A stretch of DNA of 64,000 nt from positions 15,117,405 through 15,181,404 of the forward strand of contig NW_024037056.1 in NCBI RefSeq assembly GCF_015706575.1, written 5' to 3'. Source of the stretch: Patiria miniata. Taxonomy: Eukaryota; Echinodermata; Asteroidea; Valvatida; Asterinidae. Each line of letters starts with the position of its first letter. The first letter of the stretch is position 1. Position numbers and translations under genes: made by a program. Positions 39,601-48,600 of the stretch are shown piece by piece. The notes under the pieces were generated by a model. The model ran no database searches and was not told the origin of the DNA. It saw only the letters and a list, made by a program, of their open reading frames with translations.

Positions 39601-42600
39601 AGTTTTAAAGTATTTATTTTAAAAAATGAAGTTGTTTGGAACTTACATCAGGTTAACGCAGGGGCACTGTCCTTACCCTCCAGTGCTGTGTGTTGCTTTC
39701 AAATCCTGCTTGGGTAAAATTGTGGATTGGGTTTTCATTCCCTACCTGATTTCGTGGGTTGCCCTGGAATGTATTTTTTTGGTTTTCCTCCCACCTCTAA
39801 AACTTAAAATCGTCCTCTCTTTCTCTGTGTTTCTTCCAGCTTCCGAGCTGTGCACTTTTGAACAATCCTCGGTTTCATCCTTGACTCAAAAACCAAACTT
39901 GCCAAGTTTCAATTTCGTTATTTTGATTTCATACAATCAGGGATTATGAGGATAAGGACCCATCGACTGCGTCTCGATACACCAGGAGCGTTCCAGTTTT
40001 CGGCGAGAATGCTGATGAGAATGTTCTCCTCGAGGGCGGTATTGACGGCTTGTCGCGCAGACAACGGAAGCTCCAGTTCAAACAGATGTGCAGCGTGCAG
40101 GGCATGAAGTGCACCTCCCAGGATAACGATCATTGGAGGGTGCCGCCATATTGGACACGTGAGTCCCAGACAGAACTGACTGGAAAAGTCCTTACTTGTG
40201 ATCAAGTTGTGTTCAAGTTGTGACTACAGCGTGCGTCAATAAAAACGCAGGATTCAAAGCGATTTTTTTCTGAGAAAATTATGCTACTGGTGTGCCTAAT
40301 TTGATAAGGATTTGATTGTCCATAATTTCATCTTTGACAAGATTTTTGTTTGGTGGAATTTGGACTTTTGGTTCAAAAGTTATGACAAGTTTTGTGAAGC
40401 CCTTCTGAAGCGGGTTGGTCTGATTCAATGACCTTAACACAACGACCAGTTATGTACAATGCAGGTATGCATTGAAGACAATTAAACCAGAACAAAACTT
40501 TCTTTGAAAAAACTGATGATAAGTATCACTTAAATTTAATAACTGGACTATCATTGTTTCAAAGCATCATGAATTATTGACTAATTACATTGATTGTGGA
40601 CTAAAGGATTATGTAAGCCTAATCCTGTCACACATGTCCTTCTTTGTGATCCACAAATACTTTCACCTGTACTGAATTCAAACCTTTCATTAGGTATGTG
40701 TGATTGCACAAATCAGACCAGTTTGGAATTTATAACCCTTCTTCAATGTACTCTATCTCTGGACAGGATTGTCCAAATGAGATGGGATAAAAAGCATAGT
40801 GAAGAGAAGGAAAGGTACTTTGAAAAGAGGGTTAACATTATGCTGAATAGGGGTGGTTTATATTCTTAATATTTTTGTTTCTAATCCTGCGTTTTTATTG
40901 ACACACGCTGTACTTTGTGAAGAACTATGATTGACTTATGATAGGTTGATAGACTTGTGATTGATTTCTGATTGATTTGTGATGGACTTTTGATAGACAT
41001 GTGTTTGACTTGCTATCCGCTCCGTTCACAAGTACACCCTCACCGGCAAAGAAAGTACAGTTTGGGGTGACCGAACGACGCCATCTTGCCTGACTGCAAT
41101 ATTTTGCTGCGAAGCGCAGCCACTGCGTGCATAGTACAAGTCCCCTGGGGTGCGTTTTGGCGGTCGTAACCAAGAATTGGTTCGGTTGTTTCTTGTCATC
41201 GAATTTCTTTGGTAATATTAATTTAGTAAGAACTACGCAGGATGATGTAGTACTCAAATTCCCAAACCAATTAACCAAAGAGAAACAACCGAACCAATTC
41301 TTGGTTAAGACCGCCAAAACGCACCCCTGGTGTACCTGCGTCACACACAAGGAACGGTGCGCACGTGTCAACCAGCGAAATGTATGTGTCCTGCCTACGG
41401 GATGTTGTTGCTAGTTAAAAGGAAACCCTCTTTTGTTGGCGCACGGAGCCTATAAACTCTTCATTTACTTTTGACTAACTTGGGATGGACTTATGATTGA
41501 CTCATAATTGACTTATGACTAACTTGTGATTGACTTGTGATGGACTGATGATCGACTTGTAATTGACTTATTACTAACTTGTGATTGACTTGCGATTCTT
41601 GTGATTGACTGATGATTGACATGGGATTGACTTGTGATTCTTGTGATTGACTTATGATTGACTTGTGATTTTCTTGTGATTGACTTGTGATTTTCTTATG
41701 ATTGTCTTGTGACTTTCCTATGATTAATTTGTGATGAACTTGTGATTGACTTGTGATAGACGTGTGATTTTTTGTGTGATTGAATTGTGATTTTCTTGTG
41801 ATGGACTTGTGATTGACTTATGATTAACTTGTGAGTGAATTTTGAATGCCGTGTCTTTCCCCATCTGCAGTGGGTCACATGTGTATGTGCCTGAACGCAG
41901 TCAATAACACCTACCAATGTCTACGCTTTCTGAACGAGACCCATAACTTCCTGTACTGTGAATATGTCACCAAATTCCTGGAGTACTTCGACATGAGGCC
42001 GGACCACGATCCATACCAGGTTTGTCAAAAAAATAACATTTCCTGGCATGTGCTTTGGCCTTTCGTTAAATACAATTGTAACATTTCTTTTGCCAAAACG
42101 TCTCATTTATAAGGTATACAGGGTGACCCCCAACAAGTTGGGCAAGCAGATATCGTTAAATTTCTCAAAAAGCACCTAACATGAGTACGCTATTTTGATG
42201 GAGCATTTTAACTCTTTCAGTGCCCGCGAAATTTGAAAAGTTTAACCCTAAAGTGCCCAACTTCGAGCTTTTTTGGGTAATTGTTCAAAATTCTATAAAA
42301 AAAAAAGTAAATACGTTTTACGCACTAAATTTGTTGTGTTTGCTCTCTGGTACATCCTTGGTATATTGGAAAGTCAAAAGAAGTCACGTACATAGTGATA
42401 CACCCTGAAACACTATCCTGCGCACAGGGGAATTCCGCACTTTTTGCAGAAAATACGAGTGTCAGTGTTGCGCCCTCTCGCAAGAACTCGAATAAAAAAA
42501 TAAATACAGGTCGTACATGCATGAAAATGGTACCATTAGAAAGAGTGAGAGCGCCCCCTTTTGATAACATGCTTACTCTACCTTGTACATGTACGAGGTT

Positions 42601-45600
42601 TGGCGATTTTAAGTACAAACATTACCTCGTACATGTACGAGGTTGGCGCTTTCGTACTAACAAATATACCTCGTACATGTACGAGTTTGGCACTGAATGA
42701 GTTAATTATACCCTTGAGTATAATCAGTGAAAATGTTATGGAATTCCATTCATGCAAACCAGAGCTGTAACAGATTATAAAAGATATGTGTTTTCAACCA
42801 TTCCAATGGGAATTATACATTGCATTGGAACTCGCTCAACCGGCACTCTGCAATGGGTCTTTTCGTTAAATGTGTAAATCACATTGGAACCTATGAAAAA
42901 CACGTTGCCATTTATAATCTGTTGAATCTCTGGTTTGCATTAATGGATTTTCAGCAAATTTTCGCTGTGATTATACACAAAAGTACAAACAATTAAACTC
43001 CATCAATATAAAATGCTGGTGTTGGATAATTTTTGAGAAATTAAAAGACGTCTGCTTGCACAACTTTTTTTAGGTCAATGTAATCATTGTACAACGAAGT
43101 TACGAATATCGTGGTTTTGCCGCACCACAAAGTGACACATTGTTTGCGGACTTTCTGCACATGATGTGTCTCCTTGTGGTGCATTCGGCAAAATGTTTGG
43201 AAGGTCTGGATAAATTGAGTCGCACGTTTGTTGTAGATTTTCAACTACCTAAAAAACAACAATGTGAAATTCTTTTTTTTCTTCTCTTTGTTCCACTCAC
43301 AGAAAGTCAACGCGATCTACAACATCACAGATGACTATCGGAGGTTCATGAGAGACGAACTGGCAAATTTCCGATTTTGCAGCGGAGCTAGTAATTGCAC
43401 GGCGCTTAATCCTGCGACAAGCCATCACGGGAAACCAGGTATAGCTGTCAATCAGGATCCCAATTATTGAGCTAAGTCAACAAAGACAAGAAAAGCTGGC
43501 CCAGAGAACACAGAATTATATTCAATTGATTCAAGAATGGTTATTCACTGGAAGTCTTTTCATGCATCTGTCTAAACAATGGGCCGGATTTAGCCCATTC
43601 ATTAGTGTTACGGGTAATCCTATACAACAGCACTGCCCGGCTCACCATTGACGCTCAGTCAGTCAGAAAACTATCGGGACAATTTCAAACAGGACTTTTA
43701 TGCAATCAAAATTGATGATAGTACAGTTTGTTAGAACCTTATCAACCATTTTAAAATTGAGTTTTCTTTTTTATAGGACTTACTTTGAAGCAGTTTTAAG
43801 TGTTGCACCAATGTTCAGCCAAGAAGTAGAAAAAACGAGAATTGAATCTTAAAATTTAAGCAGTGTGTTTTGTTAAATTTTTATGATTTTTGTCATTGTT
43901 TGAGAGTGTTGTATCCATAACTCATTTGATTTCTTTGAGTCGTGTGTTTTGCATGTTCATATTTACTAAAACGAAGAACAACGTTTTTTATGTTTTTTCG
44001 TTTCTCTTGCCAGCAGTTGATCGCACATGATTTTAGGTCATTTTGATGTCACACAATATTTGCACCGTAAGTTTGTAGCAGTCATGCGATCCAAAACCAA
44101 GCCCAGGGATTGGTTAGATTTTTTATTTCCAAACCAGCCATCCAACCAATGGAAGCACACTCAGTCACATGACCGCTGATCAGCCACTCATTGGAGTATT
44201 ACTCAACCAATCATTACCTTGCTTACTCTGGGTGTTCAATTCATTCAAAACAAACAAGAATTTTGATTGGTCAGTTTTACTGTACGTTACGAACGTGAAA
44301 CATGTTCCTAGCGAAACATGTTTAACACCACCCCAAAAACAAAGGAATGGTAAAAACAAATTAAGGGTCTTTACATGGACCCGAGCAGAAAAAAAAAGGA
44401 ACACCCTTCAAAAATTCAATGACTTTTTCCTGGGCTTGAGTATTTTGAGGCTGAAAACGTAGCTTGTTTTTAGATTCTGTTTGTACTAAAAAAGTGCTAA
44501 TACTCACCAAAATCTGACATTCCCCGTAAAAAAATTCCCACGCAAAAATGTACATATAGAATAATTTTCCCATTCCCCTGAATAAACTCTCAATGTATGC
44601 ACAGAACAATATTAACAAGCTATTTTTTGTAGCCTTAACTGTTTTGCATGCCTCTCAATACAACATAGTTTGTTAGTTTTTAAAAAGTTCTCATTTTCTT
44701 TCCCTTTCTCTGTTCTTTTTCCTTTCGTCTTTTTTCCCTTTTCTGGACTGTCCCCCTTATTCTATTGATTCTCCTTTCTTTACCACTTTTTGACATGTGT
44801 GTTGTGCCAATTCAATCATTTCACAATCATCTCATCTGCAATATTCTTTTGGTTTTGAAAAAACAAACTCTCATTTTCCATGTTTGACCTGTTCCATTTT
44901 TTTGCAATCCTGCTTGCTTTGATTATGTGTTGTTCTTTTTGTCTGGTCTTTCCTTTCGCCTGCCTCTTGAACGAATTATTCTGAAATTCATTTTCTTGAA
45001 CTCGTAACCATTTTATAATTTCTGGATTTTTCTTTACGTTTGAACCTTTCACATTTTCAAACAATCTCCCAATATTTGTTCTCGTTATTTCATTTATCAT
45101 ACTTTCCATACTTCATGAACTCGCTTTTCGTCTTTGTTTCTTTTTTTTCCATATGATTGCACCTTTCATGAATTCATTCTTAACTCACCATTACCACCAT
45201 TTTGTCTTTTTGCATTTGTCTGTTTGTTTGTCTGTCTGTCTGTTTCTCCTCCCCGACTCCGACCTTCCTTACTTTAGGCTCTGCAGGAAGACACGACAAA
45301 ATCCCAAAAACTAAAAGGTACAAGTTGATTTTTTTCGTATAATGTTTTTTCATACCGAATGCCAAAAAAAATCCTTTTATTTTTTTTCTTATTCTATTAT
45401 TTTTTTTTTAGCTTTTCTAAAATAAGATTTTCTGATAAATTGGTTGCTGTGCATGCTAAAACCTCTGGAGATTTTCCTTATCTGAAAAAAAAAAAAAAAA
45501 TACAAAAATGTGTACGGCCTGCTCTCAATTTTTTTTCTTTGCTGTGCTTTTCAAATCTTTCCATTGTTGTTCTCATTTCTGCCGATTTCCACTAATGCTC

Positions 45601-48600
45601 TGCTTTTTTCTTCTAAATTTGATAATTTTAGTTTCATAACATTTACACTTAATTCTAACAACATTTTAATTTACATTTAATTGTAACATTTCATTTCCTT
45701 GTCATGAAGCTCTTTTCCCCTGCCGTGCATGCCCACTAATAACCCCTAGGTGGCAGCAGACACACCCGCCAATTTCACGGAGCTGTAAGGAGAAAATATT
45801 GCCCATCATTAGACAAATCCCTGCACATGCATGACCACTGTACACTCACAAGGCCCCCTTCAATGGCGAAACAATTGTGCATGCTATTGTACAAAGTGAC
45901 TGCCTCTTGACGGATTATCTGAACAATAGCTAGCACAATGCTTTCGCCATTGAAGGGGGCTCCATGATAGAATGGGTAGCATGCCCAGATTGGTTTGTAT
46001 GGAAGAATGAAAAATAACGCGAGGTTGCACCCTGATGTACCCAGTAGAACCTCATAAAACCTCGAGGCAAACCTCATAAAACCTCAAGGCAAACCTCTTA
46101 AAACCTCAAGGCAAACCTCATAAAATCCCAAGGCAAACCTCATAAAACCTCAAGGCAAACCCCATAAAACCTCAAGGCAAACCTCATAAAACCTCAAGGC
46201 AAAACTCATACAACCTCAAGGCAAACCTCATAAAACCTCAAGGCAAACCTCATGAACCCTCAAGGCAAACCGAATAAAACCTCAAGGCAAACCTCCTAAA
46301 ACCTCAAGGCAAAACCTCATAAAACCTCAAGGCAAAGCTCATAAAACCTCAAGGCAAACCTCAACTTACCACCTGGAAAATGTTGCATTCTCAAGTTATT
46401 TTACATAACTACATATATCTATTGTGCATATCTAACCGTTTGATTAAACCAACGCGCCTGCTCGCACTAACATCTTGGGAAACTTGTAGCCGTGTAATGT
46501 TTAACGTTTAACTTTTTTCAATTTTCTACCTAGTTAGGCTTTTCTAAGGAAGCAATCGCGAAATGGTTTAAAGTCAGACGCGTGCAATAATTGAACGTTC
46601 GGCGATGAATGCTAAACCTTTTTTGGAAAGTTTATCTTCGCGCAACGGTTGTAAACAGGCGCGCAACGTGTGGTGATCAAGCATCGCTAAGTAGATCTGC
46701 AATGTAGTCATACCTCCACGCGTGTCTACCGGTATCAAATGGGAAGCCGCCGTTTTGTGCAAAGATATTAACATTTACACCAACAGTCTGATTTACATTA
46801 TATGGCCACGCCCCCATTGCTGCAAGTTTTCCAAGATGTTAGTGAGAGAAAGTAAAAAAAACCCCCAAAAACCAACAATTGTGCAAGGGCGCTCTACAAA
46901 AATGCAACCATCACTATCTATCACTGACGTCTTGGGCCAAGACTGCGCCCGAAACCTCCTGAGCACTCTGTGTTTGTATTGTTTTTTGAGTGAATAAACA
47001 CAATGTAATACAATGTAATACAATGTAATACAATGTAATACAATGTAATACAGGTGCTAATGAGTTAAGTATGTACCAGCTAACTGTATATTGTATGCTT
47101 TTGCTTAACGTTACACAGTCGTTATAAAAGTGCACAGTGAAAACACCGATCTGTTAATCATGCTTATAATTATTTGGGTTCGCGTTTTCCAATTTGCTTT
47201 TTAATTGTAGACGCTTGTAGCTCTTTCATGCCGTGTGTTTTATTAATTTTCCCCATTTTTTTCCCGACTCATATCCTCTGTAGCATTTACACCAAGTAGA
47301 TACATGCAGTTCTTTGCTTACGTCAGTTTTTGCTAGTTGCAACTTGTGAGGAACACTCTTATCCCGACACGTTTGCTAGTGGTTCCATCCATGTTAAAGA
47401 GCGTCCTCTAGTGTTTGATAACACTTAGTCAAACCCTCTTGGGCGGCATTGCCCTGCAGTTTTTAGTTGAGAGAAACTATTTCACTTGTAGCAATGAAAA
47501 TTGATGTAAGCAAAGGAGTGGTTCACCAGCTTCTCGCTTTGTTATTTGCTGCCTTTTGCTTTTAGTGAAAAAGAAAATTTAAAACTGTAATTTTCACTGG
47601 AGCGGGTTTGAACCTGCAACCTCCTGATTGCCGTTCAGGTGCTCTACCAACTGAGCTATCCAGCCCTACGTTTGGGGTTCCCCATTTTGTCAATGTCTTT
47701 CTTCAAGGACGCTTGAATTATTTTGTTAATATCGCAAAGACATTGACAAAACGAGGAACCACCAACATAGGGCTTGAGAGCTCAGTTGGTAGAGCAACGG
47801 AACGGCAATCCGGAGGTCACAGGTTCAAACCCCACTCCACACAATTTCATTGTTCAACTTTTGAATTAACATTTTTGTTAAAGTTTCACATCGGTTTTCC
47901 TCTGCAGCCACCTCTGGAAAAAATTCAACAAGCGGAAAAAATCGCCACGGCGACACCCGAACCGAATCAACCGTAACACCGACCCCGGAAACTTCTGACC
48001 AGCTAACCAACGCAGCAGCAACAATTAGCACACCCCTGCAAACCACTCCCACTGTGACCCTTGACCCCACTGTGACCTTTGACCCTTCTGTGACCTCACT
48101 GGAAACCCAACCCCCAGTCCCTCTCACAACGGAAGGGTTATCAGTCGAAACAACACAGCTCACCTCGGCACGGAAAACTTCAACCAAACCATTGAGCACA
48201 CTGGCCTCAGTTACTACAACTCCAGAAAGGGAACTTGGAACGGAATATGAAGGATCTGGAACCGAGCTTACCACAACTGAACACCTAACAGAAAGAATGT
48301 CCCAAATTTCCGAAACCACATCCAGTGTTGCAAATTTAAGTACCCAACTGGCAACAGATAAACTTTCCGTCATTACAACTTTAGAAACCCCAAATGAAAA
48401 GTCCACTAGTACAGCTTCCGTGATCACAACTTCAGTGATCACAACTTCAGCAGAGAAACTTGAATCACAATTTGAAGGCTCTGGCTCCGAAATTCCAACA
48501 CCCGACAACTCATCGACTAGAGAAACAATACTAAGTTCTGACGTTCCGACACGTAGCGATACATTTTTAAGCACCCCTGTAACAACGAAAGAACCATCAG

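Noticed and set aside
45280-45319. Micro-exon between SULF exons 15 and 16
   Set aside because: Acceptor and donor look fair, but its length (31 or 40) would shift the frame of exon 16, which fits exon 15 directly.
47598-47850. Functional tRNA genes
   Set aside because: A and B boxes are present, but the anticodon loops lack the usual T before the anticodon, the acceptor ends do not pair, and several diverged copies occur: tRNA-derived SINEs.
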